Origin: Phialophora verrucosa
Lineage: Eukaryota > Ascomycota > Eurotiomycetes > Chaetothyriales > Herpotrichiellaceae
Direction: 5' to 3'
Assembly (NCBI GenBank): GCA_002099365.1
Contig: MSED01000003.1
Coordinates: forward strand, 2,170,001-2,234,000
Length of the DNA: 64,000 bases
The notes under the pieces are model-generated. The model did not search any database and was not told the origin of the DNA. It saw only the letters and a list, made by a program, of their open reading frames with translations. Position numbers and translations under genes: made by a program. This document shows, piece after piece, positions 40,689-50,567 of the stretch. How positions within the stretch are numbered: the first letter of the stretch is position 1; every line of letters begins with the position of its first letter.

Positions 40689-41756
40689 TTATGGCTTGTA
40701 CTTTACAGCCGACTTCTGCAGTACTTCGACTGCCTCCCGTTGTACGGTCCTTACAATGTCGCCAGCAGACATTACTTCCTTTACCAGCCCAATGCCTGTC
40801 CCTGCGTAGGTACACATCCTACCCTCTGGTCCCCAACCCAAATCTCCCAGTTTCATGGCTTCTTTGTACATTTCGATATTCTCCTCTTCACCCATACCAT
40901 GCATCGCGTCCAGAAACGTCCTATTCGCCACCCCTCTGCCCACGTACGTCCGTGGCCAGTCATTGATTCCTCTCACTGTATCATAAATGGTAGTCGCGAC
41001 GGTGCTGACACCTCCATCGCCTACCCTGAGCACTTCGTCCTGATAGCCCTTTGCAATTACCGCTTCATTGCTTGCAAGGAATCTCGTCCCCAAACAAACT
41101 CCATCCGCCCCCAGCGTCAACGACGCAGCAGCGCCTCTGCCGTCAATAATCCCACCACTTGCTACAATTGGAATCCCCTCGATTCCTTCCTCCTCAAAGG
41201 CGTCCCGCACTTCCGGCAAAAGCGTCAACAGACTCGCCCTCTCACTCAACCCATGCCCGCCCGAGTCGCTTCCCTGAACAACTAGCACGTCCGGTTTCGT
41301 GGTCTTGGCAACCTCCACCGCCTCCGCGACGGTGCCGACCTGAACCCAAATCTTTGTCGTGTTGTTGCTAATCTGTCGGATTGATTTGGCCCAATCAAGC
41401 AGATCAGACAGATGGCGCGGCGCGAAGAACCATACCGCCGCAACGGGGTGCTTCCGCAATGCTTCGAGTGCGAGGTCGAGGGAAGCGCCCCAGCTTAGGA
41501 CACCAACGCCGATGGGAAGCACGCCGTTGTGAAGGGGTATATTCGTTGATTTCGCGTATTCGGTCGCTTGAGCTAAATTTTCTGACAGCCCCGAGAGGTC
41601 GTACCCGCCAGCAAGGAAGCCAATACCGCCCGCAGAAGAGACGGATATGGCGAGGCGACCAAGTGAGATTTTCATCATTGGCGCAGAGACCACGACAGGC
41701 ACGTTTGGAGTGGTCCATGGATAGCTCGCATGGAGAGAATGACTCATGGACGACAT
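40689..41756 (-). CDS. nitronate monooxygenase / 2-nitropropane dioxygenase-like flavoprotein
   Basis: This is an intronless gene of 355 residues. It is a TIM barrel binding FMN: VPVVVSAPMMKISLGRLAISVSSAGGIGFLAGG at the N-terminus, VVQGSDSGGHG (about 175-185, with the His that acts as base in the class I enzymes), IVASGGIIDGRGAAASLTLGADGVCLGTRFLAS (about 205-240) for phosphate binding. These are the typical nitronate monooxygenase segments. The enzyme oxidises alkyl nitronates such as propionate 3-nitronate and so detoxifies nitro compounds; some relatives reduce quinones or enoyl groups. The chosen ATG (41756) gives MSSMSHSLHASYPW; the second Met is also possible. It is probably cytosolic: no signal or transit peptide, and no PTS1 (it ends KYKP). 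Confidence 0.9.
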   Translation of the reverse strand: MSSMSHSLHASYPWTTPNVPVVVSAPMMKISLGRLAISVSSAGGIGFLAGGYDLSGLSENLAQATEYAKSTNIPLHNGVLPIGVGVLSWGASLDLALEALRKHPVAAVWFFAPRHLSDLLDWAKSIRQISNNTTKIWVQVGTVAEAVEVAKTTKPDVLVVQGSDSGGHGLSERASLLTLLPEVRDAFEEEGIEGIPIVASGGIIDGRGAAASLTLGADGVCLGTRFLASNEAVIAKGYQDEVLRVGDGGVSTVATTIYDTVRGINDWPRTYVGRGVANRTFLDAMHGMGEEENIEMYKEAMKLGDLGWGPEGRMCTYAGTGIGLVKEVMSAGDIVRTVQREAVEVLQKSAVKYKP

Positions 41757-42557
41757 CGAGGCCCTGCGGAGAAAGTAGAAACCTAGGTGTGGTAACGTCT
41801 AGGAGGATTCAAGACTATGACCTGCTAGCAGAACAGGCGCTTACAACTTTTATGATGGTGACCTTGTACTCGTAGAACCAAACCTGTCGAGGGAGGGAGG
41901 ATACGCAATGGATTTGCAAATACTCCCCGATCAGAGGTCGTGGCGTACCACACCCCAAGACGAGCTCCATGCGGGAATTTAGCGCCTACTAGACCTGCTT
42001 CTTCTCTGGCCGCCAGCGAATGAAGACTTCCGCGGACCCGACTGCGCTTAGACGGAACCGCTTCACTGCCTGCGCCACGAGTCCGCGCTGGGGCAGGAAA
42101 CGGGGCTTGGGATGTTGAAGTAATGCCGTAGATCAAGTTACATAGCTTCTTGCATTTCGACCTGCATAATGCGGTGGCGTACTCGGTATGTGTTTGTTCT
42201 AGCCGCCAGCAGTGCATGGTGTGGATGGATGACGGTCCAAGACTCGGTTGTTGGCCCGATCGTGACTTGGCAAATTTCTATTGTTTGCCCACTCTATTCA
42301 TAAATCTTTTTGAATGACTTACGCCGTCTCTGGAGTGAAAGAACGGCGTCGCTACTGCCTCCTGCCTTCTTGCTTGCAGCTCGACTTCATAATCTTGTCG
42401 TCCTCTTCATTTTGTTTCCGCCAATTTACCTTTGACTCGTATCTTCGACACTCTTGCTTTGAGACGAATCTGAACCACCTGCCACCTTGGCTTTTCGCAA
42501 ACTCATTTACCCAACATCTTCTTTGCATTTTGAATATTTCCCCCCCGATTTGACAAC
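41757..42557. other. divergent intergenic region, 801 nt
   Basis: This is upstream of the nitronate monooxygenase-like gene and RPB11. TACTCGTA is at 41867-41874. The last 200 nt before the RPB11 ATG are pyrimidine-rich (CTTGTCGTCCTCTTC and similar), as in many fungal housekeeping leaders. No gene is seen. Confidence 0.45.
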
Positions 42558-44140
42558 ATGTCGAATGCTCCTGACCGGTATGTGGGAATTCTCATTGCTT
42601 GATACCTCTGCGTTTTGCTGGAAACACAAGATTGGCGGCTTGAAGAAGTAAAGATGGAGTCGGCTCGAGAGAGAGGGAGCTTGCATCAAGGAGACAGACC
42701 CGATTGCGGTTGAACTGCCACAACCCTTTCAAACCTCTGTGTCGAGCCTGAGGGATCAAATGGACCACCTTCGCCTGCGGACGACGTACTGGCTGCCATG
42801 AGGATTGGCTAGACAACCGCCTGCATCGAAGAACCCAAGCCTTGGCGTTGTTTTCACCCGACTACAAATTCACCTGCGCCTTCGCTTCAACCCCAACACC
42901 TGTCTTGATCGATGCCCCAACTGCCCATACCTAGAGTTGGTACATCATTCTTGTGAGAAAATTGTCGTTCATCATGTCGGAGAAATCAGACCACCAGGGC
43001 ATGGGTCCGGAAGAGGCGACCGTCCCAGGACAATCTTCTTCACCTCGCAAAATTGCTTACGTTCTCCCGCCACGACGAGTCTCCCCTGTTAGTCTTGTCC
43101 AAGTCCAACAACGAGTCTGGTCGAACCATCCGAACAACGAACTGGTTGGAGGCGTCGGTTCCGGTGTCGACACAAACCTCGCGAATCTATCAGCTGCGTA
43201 AGTTGAACCTTCCGTGGTCGCGCCAGTTCCGGACTCTGGACTCTAGATCATCTCTGAGACCGGACCCGGATCTGGACGTGCCACTGGTGTCCATCAAGGA
43301 GCCCTCGACTTAGTTTAACGCTTCGCAGCAACGAGGATACCAACAGCAAGGTCAGCGCAAAGAACATCGTCGATATAGAGCACACCGAGACTAAGGATAC
43401 TGGGCCACCTCCGTCGCAACCTCGCACCTCCAATCTCGACCGCGGCCGTGGTGGTCTCCCTGCCGATGGTAAAGCCTGGAAAAACTTCCCTGCCAATCAG
43501 ATAGGCGTCCGACTCCCTTGTTGGGGAAATGGAATTGACCATGCTGCGATCAACATATCCAACAGGTGCGCGATTAAAAGAGGGTCGATATGACATTCCG
43601 CACAAGATAATGCTGGCTACTTCGCTTTTTTTGCATTCACTCTAGCAACATTGGTAACAGCGGCTGACTTTGACGATACAGTACCGAGTCTTTCCTCCTT
43701 GGCGATGGGGAGAAGAAGATCGAAGAGAAGATCGACACCCGTGAGTTGCTTGAATCAATCTCGGTCTGCGCCATGTTGACTCTTTCGTCCAAGGCACCCC
43801 AAACACCACTATCTTCACCTTCAACAAGGAAGACCACACCCTCGCTAATTTGCTCCGTGACAAACTCTTGAAGAACAGCCACGTCACCTTCGCTGCATAC
43901 CGTGTAAGTGATGTAACGACCCAAATCGTCGCTCCCAGCCTAACACCAAACGACTAGATCCCTCACCCCCTCTTTGCCAACTTCGAACTCCGAGTCCAGA
44001 CCGACGGTGAGATTACTCCCAAGGAAGCCGTGCTCGCCAGTTCCCGGGACCTGGTCCAAGACCTAAACAACCTCAAGACCAACTTCACCCGCGAGTACGA
44101 GTTGAGGAAGATGGTTGGAGGCGCACAAAACGATCAGTGA
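42558..44140 (+). CDS. RPB11: RNA polymerase II subunit Rpb11
   Basis: Exons 42558-42577 (20 nt), 43682-43740, 43794-43903, 43958-44140; 123 residues. The product MSNAPDR-TESFLLGDGEKKIEEKID ... TIFTFNKEDHTLANLLRDKLL ... VTFAAYRIPHPLFANFELRVQ ... LNNLKTNFTREYELRKM matches Rpb11 along its whole length, including the alpha-like motif EDHTLANLLR that dimerises with Rpb3. It is a nuclear core subunit of RNA polymerase II assembly. The first intron is 1104 nt, against 53 and 54 nt for the others. A second possible 5' coding segment lies inside it (42974-43565) and can be spliced in phase to exon 2; see the separate entry. The short first exon is favoured because MSNAPDR mirrors the conserved MNAPDR start. 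Confidence 0.94.
42974..43593 (+). CDS. possible nested gene or alternative 5' exons inside RPB11 intron 1
   Basis: ATG 42974 opens 224 nt to a good donor (GTAAGT at 43198). An acceptor at 43313 (TTAG) or 43328 (GCAG) restores the same frame, which then stays open to TGA at 43591-43593, giving 167 or 162 residues. The protein starts MSEKSDHQGMGPEEATVP and contains KIAYVLPPRRVSPVSLVQVQ and a segment GRGGLPADGKAWKNFP; no family is recognised. A donor at 43566 (AG|GTGCGC) lies in the phase needed to join RPB11 exon 2, which would give Rpb11 with about 150 extra N-terminal residues (270 in all, using acceptor 43328). Which of these, if any, is expressed cannot be told from sequence. Confidence 0.32.
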
Positions 44141-45680
44141 TTGCCTGGTACCGGTACAGAGAGGCATGGCTCAACACGATACGACCCGAAACATGGCGAT
44201 TGCGCATTGGTGATACCCTGTACTTCTAGTGGGCGGCCGGAGTGATGGACATGGGCGTTGCACAGGGTGTGATATGGCACCGTACTGCTTAAGGGCGGAA
44301 AGGGACTGCGGTCTGCATGCATGGATAGAAAATTAACCAAAAATCATTGCATCACAACGCATGGAATGGAGCACGCTACTTGGATTGCGTGCGCGCTCAT
44401 ACAAGCAACACTCGAGTTCAAAGTGACGTTTCATCCGAAGAGGGCCTCGCGACCTTGAATGCACCATCTCCGATGTGGTCCGACTCAACCCACTCCATGC
44501 TCTCACCACGCGGCTTCAGACCTGTGGCAATTTTCGCCTCACCCAGTTATAGGTGCTCAGGGCACGGAATTCACAAGTCCACTCATCCAACTTTTGGCTC
44601 CGCAGCTGCGAGGCAGGGACAGGCCATACGGCCCCTATCAGCATTGTGTCTCCCTGAGCAACGAATACAGACAGCGCACACGCCCATAAGGGACAGGTGA
44701 ACTCCTGCGGTGACAACCACGACGATGAGCCAATTCCCAACGGCAGCGTCGGGTATGAGGCTGTGACGTGAGATCGGACCGTCGCGTTCCCGGAGACAGT
44801 GACCCGATTGACGTAGTCGTAGTAGTTGTACACGCTCCTGGTAGCCGCACACTGCATTTGTCTTGTTTGGGGTAAGTATGTTTTCTTTGTCGATTATTGA
44901 GACGACGCCTGTGCGTGGACGGCGTCCTGCGCATGGTCCGCATCACTGTCGTCTTGATACGCTCCGACACAGGTGAAGGGCAGCAGGGTGGATGAAGATA
45001 GGCTTCATAGGTCTCAGCCAGGTCGAGGAGATTGTCATACGCCCGGACATCAGCTTTTGCGTCTGGACTAAGACTGATGGTCTCCCTTTGTGAACTCTTT
45101 CGCGCTGACTCACATGGGCACATGTTGAGCGAAGATCAGAACTGTTACTGGCTTTTGCAGCAGAGGAAGAAGACCCAATGAGCAACCACCCAGCTCGAAT
45201 ACGAGGTCTGCTCCTACAGGTCCCGCTGATAGAAAATTCACGTCGAGTAAAGGGCAACATCGAACAGGCTCTATCAGGTCTGGACGGGGTGAGTGTTATG
45301 GGCAACGCGCCCTGGGTAAATAGCTGGACAAGGGTCCTACTGGAGATGGATCTCACTGTTTCATGCGGTGCATTTGTGTAGCGAGAGAGTCGCAACCGCC
45401 GGCTACCATACATATACGTTGACTGCAGAGATACCTAGGACTGCAAGACTGGCTACAGTATTGTGAGTTTTGAACTGTGATGGCAGTCGGTGTCGCGTTA
45501 AAGCAGCTTTGTGCGGGCGCTCCGCCGTAGCACAGCCACGTCGCTGCAGCAGCTGGACTCGTAATGGCGTCGATCGATCCGAGTTGCTGAAACTGAGCGT
45601 CGTCTCACTCAGTCCTTCTTCAAATCCCATCTTTTCCGTGTTTTCCATCTGTTTTTCTGCGTTCTACGTGTGTTGCAAGC
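44141..45680. other. intergenic region, 1540 nt, no gene recognised
   Basis: This lies between RPB11 and PAN1. Overlapping Ser/Arg-rich frames on the minus strand (44638-45123, 44943-45413) and a 67-codon plus frame (45178-45381) have no recognisable product. The last 100 nt before the PAN1 ATG are pyrimidine-rich leader (CTTCTTCAAATCCC, TTTTCCGTGTTTTCC). Confidence 0.5.
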
Positions 45681-48600
45681 ATGTATTCGTCTTCCAACTC
45701 CTTCCTAGGCGGCGCCAACAGTGCCCGCCCTGGTGCTACCCCCGGGGGCTTCGGGCAGCAGCAGTCTTTCGGCTCATTTAATCAAGCTCCTCAACAGCAA
45801 GCTCCCTTTGCTCCGCAGCCCACCGGCTTCCCCGGTCAGTTGCAGGCTCAGCAGACTGGCTTCCCTGCGTTTCAGCAGCAGCCAGGTTTCCAGCCTGCGG
45901 CGCAACAGCCTCAGTTTACGGGCTATCCTCCTCAGATTCAAGGCCAGCAGCCTCCATTTCAGCAGGCACCATCATTCCAGCAACAACAGCAGCCTTCCTT
46001 TCAAGCCGCTCCGCCCCCGCCTGCACCTCAACCGCAGCAACCTGCCGCTACCCCTCTGCGCCCGCAGCAGACTTCCTCGCAGATCGCGGCCTCCTTCACC
46101 CAGGGCTCGTCAAGTGCACCTCCGCCGAGGAGGGGAAGAGCTCAGAGCAAGAGCGCAAGCAAGATCCCAAACATTAGGTTGTCCTTCATCACCGCCACGG
46201 ACCAGGCAAAGTTTGAGCAACTGTTCAAGTCGGCGGTGGGAGAGGGGCAAGCACTGAGCGGAGAAAAGGCTCGAGATCTGCTTCTGAGGTCGAAATTGCC
46301 AGGCAACGCTTTATCGCAGATATGGATCCTCTCAGACACTACAAAATCGGGCCAACTCCTGTTCCCAGAGTTTGCTTTGGCTATGTATCTGTGCAACTTG
46401 AAGCTGACTGGGAAGGAGTTGCCCTCGGTGCTGCCCGAGAAGATCAAGAACGAGGTGTCCAGTATGGTCGATATCATTTCATTCAGTGTGATTGAGGACA
46501 AGCCACTCCCAACACCGCGAACCAACGTGCCGGACTTTGATGCTCCACTGAGGCAGAACGCCATGTCTCCGCCGGCGCCGCAACAGCCTACGCCACAGCA
46601 ACCCAACAATCAGCAGCTCCTGTCGCAGCTTACATCCCAGCCGACTGGCTTCTATAACCAAATGCCAGGCCTTCAATCGCAACCCACAGGGTTTCCCGGG
46701 CAGCCCCAAGGATTGCAGGCCCAGGCTACTGGGTATCCGGGTATCGCTCAGCCGGCGGGTTTTGGTGGCGCACGACCGTCTCTACCTCTCATGCCAAGTG
46801 GTGGCTTCGGTACAAATGTGTCTCCCCAGCAGACTGGTCCCCTACAAGCTCAGCCAACAGGGATGCCTGGTCAATGGGGATTCGTCAATGCGCCAGCTGG
46901 TGGCTTGCCCAATATTGAAGCTCTTCAGCAGCGGCTGATGCCTCAAACCGGTCGTGAAGCAGGAAGCTGGACTACGCAAGGTCTCACGAGCAATGCAAAG
47001 ATCCCCTGGGCCGTGACCAAGGATGAGAAGCGAATCTACGACCAGCTCTTCCGTGCTTGGGACGGCTTGGGCCGCGGCTCCATCTCCGGTGATACGGCGA
47101 TAGAGATTATGGGCCAGAGCGGCCTTGAAAGGTCCGACTTGGAAGCAATCTGGACGCTTTCTGACCCCAACAACAAAGGTCGGCTGAACATGGATGAGTT
47201 CGCCGTGGCCATGCATCTGATCTATCGGAAATTGAACGGGTATCCTATTCCCGCTCGACTTCCACCCGAACTTATCCCTCCGTCGACGAAGAACTTCAAC
47301 AGCTCCATCGATACTGTGAAATCGCTGCTCTCCCGGGACGCCGAGGCTCGGAAGACCTCGGGCGCATTTTTGCAGCCGCAAAAGACGGGCGTTAGTTATC
47401 TGAAGGATCACTCGTTCCGTGCTGGTTCAGCTTCACCCAGTTTTGGTCGCAAAGATGCAACGATCTTCCGCAATAACGATGACGCGGTTGGCTACCGCTC
47501 CAGCGCTCGACGTCGCCTTGGAGATGGGGGTAGTAGAACTTCGTCTCCAGCACCATCATCCGATGTCGGCGATTCTGCCTACGACGACCTGAGCCCTGAT
47601 CAGATCAGGAAGAAGATCCGTGAGAAGAAGATCTTGCTTGACGCTACTGATTTCCAGGACGAGAGGCAAGCGGATGATGATGATGTCCTGGATCGTAGGG
47701 ACAGAAGGGAGGCTGAAGAACTCTTCCGGCAGATCCGCCGTGTTCAAGATGACTGTGACACCCATCCCAACTCCGGCTTGACTGGCGGTGACACGGGCGC
47801 CGAGAGGAGATCAATGAGAAGAGAGCTGCAGCGATACCAGGATCGACTGCCACAACTTGCGTCTGATGTTCGAAAGGTCGAAAGGGGCATTGCCGAGGCC
47901 AAGTTGCAGCTTTTCCGTCTAAAAGATGCCAAAGCCCACCCAAACAGCGCCTCAAACATTGTTGGAACTGGCCCTGGAGGCAGTGTCACCGAAGCAGACC
48001 GGATCAAGGCACGAGCGCGCGCTAGGATGCAAGCGCGAGCCGCCGAACTAGCTGGTCGTCCTGCCCCTGCAGCGGACGACGAGAGTGGTGCTCAGAGACG
48101 CTTAGAGCAAGAAACATCCAGCATAAGGTCGGAGCAGGAGCGGCACGAAGCAATGACCCGAGATGTCGAAGATAGCGTCAAGGATTTCGTGACCACTCTA
48201 GAGGATGGTCTACGCGACTCAGGCGAAAACGCTACTCAAGAGCATGAACGAAGGAGATGGGAAGAAGCCCTGGGCGTCGAGGACGAGATCAAAGAACTTA
48301 TCTACGATCTGCAACGCAGTAGTAGGACCGCGAAGATCCGCAAAGAAGAGTAAGCACCAACCTCACTTTTGATGATTGATCACTAACATGGGCAGGCAAT
48401 CTCGGCAAGCCCCTGCTAGACGAGCTTCGCGTGACTACAACCGTGAGGACACAAAGCCCACGAACGGCGATTCGCCCTTGCGTCCAGCACCGACCTCTCC
48501 CCCTTCAACCTCTTCCGTTGGCCAATCGCAGCAAGATCGCGTCGCTTCTGCCAAAGAGAAGGCCCTCAAACGTATCCAAGAAAGAATGGCAGCAGCCGGT

Positions 48601-50142
48601 CTCAAGCCAGCTGGCGACGCTGGCGAGACACCTGCGCAACGACAGGAACGTGAAAGGCGCGAGAGAGAGGAGCGGGTGCGAAAGGCCGAAGCCGAAGATG
48701 CGAGACGCGAACAGGAGCGACAGCAGAGACTCGCCAATGAGGGTGTTGTCCCTCCCAGCCCAAAGAACGAGAAGAAGCCACCGCCGCCAGCACCGCGGAA
48801 GCAGAGACAGGACAGCACGGATTTCTCGGCCAAGAGAGCGGCTGAAGCTGCTGCTCGTGCTAAGGAAGAGGAAGCGGCAGTCCGCGCCAAGGCGGAAGAA
48901 GAAGCGGCCGCGCAGATCAGAGCGGCGCAAGCAACAGAGAAACGTGAACGAGAACGACTGGAGTAAGTTTGACATCTGTACAACCGTTGTATTGGCTGAC
49001 ACCATCTCAGGGTTGCGGCCAAGGCGCAAGAAAATGACCTCGAGAAAGAGCGCGAGGCTGCCCAAGCTCGGTTGCGAGCACTAGAGGAGCAAGTCAAGGC
49101 CGGTAAGATCAAGAAGCAGGAAGAAAAGGCTCGCAAAAAGGCTGCGGAGAAAGAGGCGAAGGAGAAGGAGGCCAAGCTCGCAGCACAACGAGCTGAGCTT
49201 GAAGCGGCCCGGGAGCGGGAGCGACAACTCCAGCTTCAGCTTGAACAAATAGAGAATGATTCGTCATCGGACGAGGACGAGGGTCCACAGCAGATCACGC
49301 CGCAAGAGAGTACACCGGCAACAAGCCAGGTGCTGACAGGCTCAGTTGCCTCACCACCGCTCAGCCATGCTGCCCCGGAACGGTCAGCAAGCAGTGGCTA
49401 TGAGCCCACTCCTGTCTCCAGTCCACCTGCTGCTCAAGAGTCACGGAACCCATACTTCCGCAAGCTTTCACAGAGCAAACCCGCAGAAAATGGGCAGCCA
49501 GTCTTCTCGCCACCTCCGGTTCCACAAGCTCAAACCTTTGCACCACCGCCAGCACCACCGACCGCGCCCGCGCCCCCGGCTGATAGTCTTGCATCTACCA
49601 ATCCGTTCCACCGCATGGCTCAACAAGAGACTGCCAAGCCATTGACGCCCAGCTTTACCGGGGCTCAGTCGCGTCGCCGTCCTGAGGAGGACGAATGGTC
49701 GGCAGCGGGATCTGACAAGGAGGAAGAGAGTGACGAAGACGAAGAACGTCCAGGCGGAGGGTCTGCGAAGCATTTGGCTTCTATCTTGTTTGGCACCATG
49801 GCACCACCAAGGCCCCTGTCAGCAATGGACAGTAAGCCTCAGACGCCTGTTCAGGAGCCCCCTCCGGTTCCTACTGATTTTGAGCTGTCTTCAGCTCCGC
49901 CACCTCCACCAATTCCTGGGAGCGGTGCCCCTAGCGCACCTCCGCCGCCGCCTCCACCGCCATTCCCTACTTCTGATGCTCCTGGAGGCCCGCCACCCCC
50001 ACCACCAATGCCTGCGCCAGCTCGTTCAGGGACTGCTGATATTGGTGCATTGCTGGGTGAAATTCAGTTGGGCAAGGGCTTGCGCAAGACCGAAACAAAA
50101 GATCGTAGTACCAGTGCGGTTGCTGGAAGAGTTTTGGACTAG
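45681..50142 (+). CDS. PAN1: actin cytoskeleton-regulatory complex protein Pan1
   Basis: Exons 45681-48349, 48396-48962, 49011-50142 (introns 46 and 48 nt) give 1455 residues. The domains in order are a Gln/Pro-rich N-terminus; EH domain 1 (about 163-260); a repeat-rich linker; EH domain 2 (about 440-535, calcium-loop DPNNKGRLNMDEF); coiled coil (about 640-900); a long charged region; a Pro-rich segment with PPPPP runs; and a WH2-like actin-binding motif (GALLGEIQLGKGLRK, about 1422-1436). Many LxxQxTG-type sites are visible (LQAQQTG, LTSQPTG, LQSQPTG, LQAQATG, LQAQPTG), the phosphorylation sites of the Prk1/Ark1 kinases. Pan1 works with End3 and Sla1 at endocytic patches and activates Arp2/3. 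The order and length are those of filamentous-fungal Pan1. Confidence 0.95.
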
Positions 50143-50567
50143 CTAGATATCGGGTGCAGGAGTGGTTGGAACCAGACTGTATGAGGAGAAGGGACGCTGA
50201 AGCTGGAGCGCCCCCAGATACTACAAGCCGAACATAATCCCATGACTGCGTATTGCTTCTCTCGCCTCTACTCGGTTGAGCTCTTCCTCCACTGCGCACG
50301 TGATGTCGGGGGAAGCGGAAGTGGCCGCCCTAACCATTTTCGTACATTGTCAACATGTCAACAAGCGGAGACACCAAAGAACTGGCGACTCCCAACTCAA
50401 TCTTCAAATTGAGATAGATCTGTGAAGCTACAAGGCCACCCAAGCCTGATTCTTCTAACCGTCTGGAGGTGTCTCGAGCCCTGCGACGTGAAATAAACAG
50501 GCGGCGGTGAAAGGCGCCCTGGCCCGCGACGGCACAGCAAAAGACTACCTGTGGCGCCAAAGGCAAG
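50143..50567. other. intergenic region, 425 nt (BRN1 promoter)
   Basis: This is a short region between PAN1 and BRN1, both plus. No gene or clear regulatory motif was recognised. Confidence 0.4.

Noticed and set aside
44638..45413. Two overlapping minus-strand frames of about 160 codons
   Set aside because: Ser/Arg/Leu-rich composition, no recognisable domain, and each occupies a different frame of the same DNA.
48435..49175. 246-codon Ser/Ala-rich minus-strand frame
   Set aside because: It is the mirror of the Glu/Arg/Ala-rich coil of Pan1; such low-complexity shadows stay open by composition.
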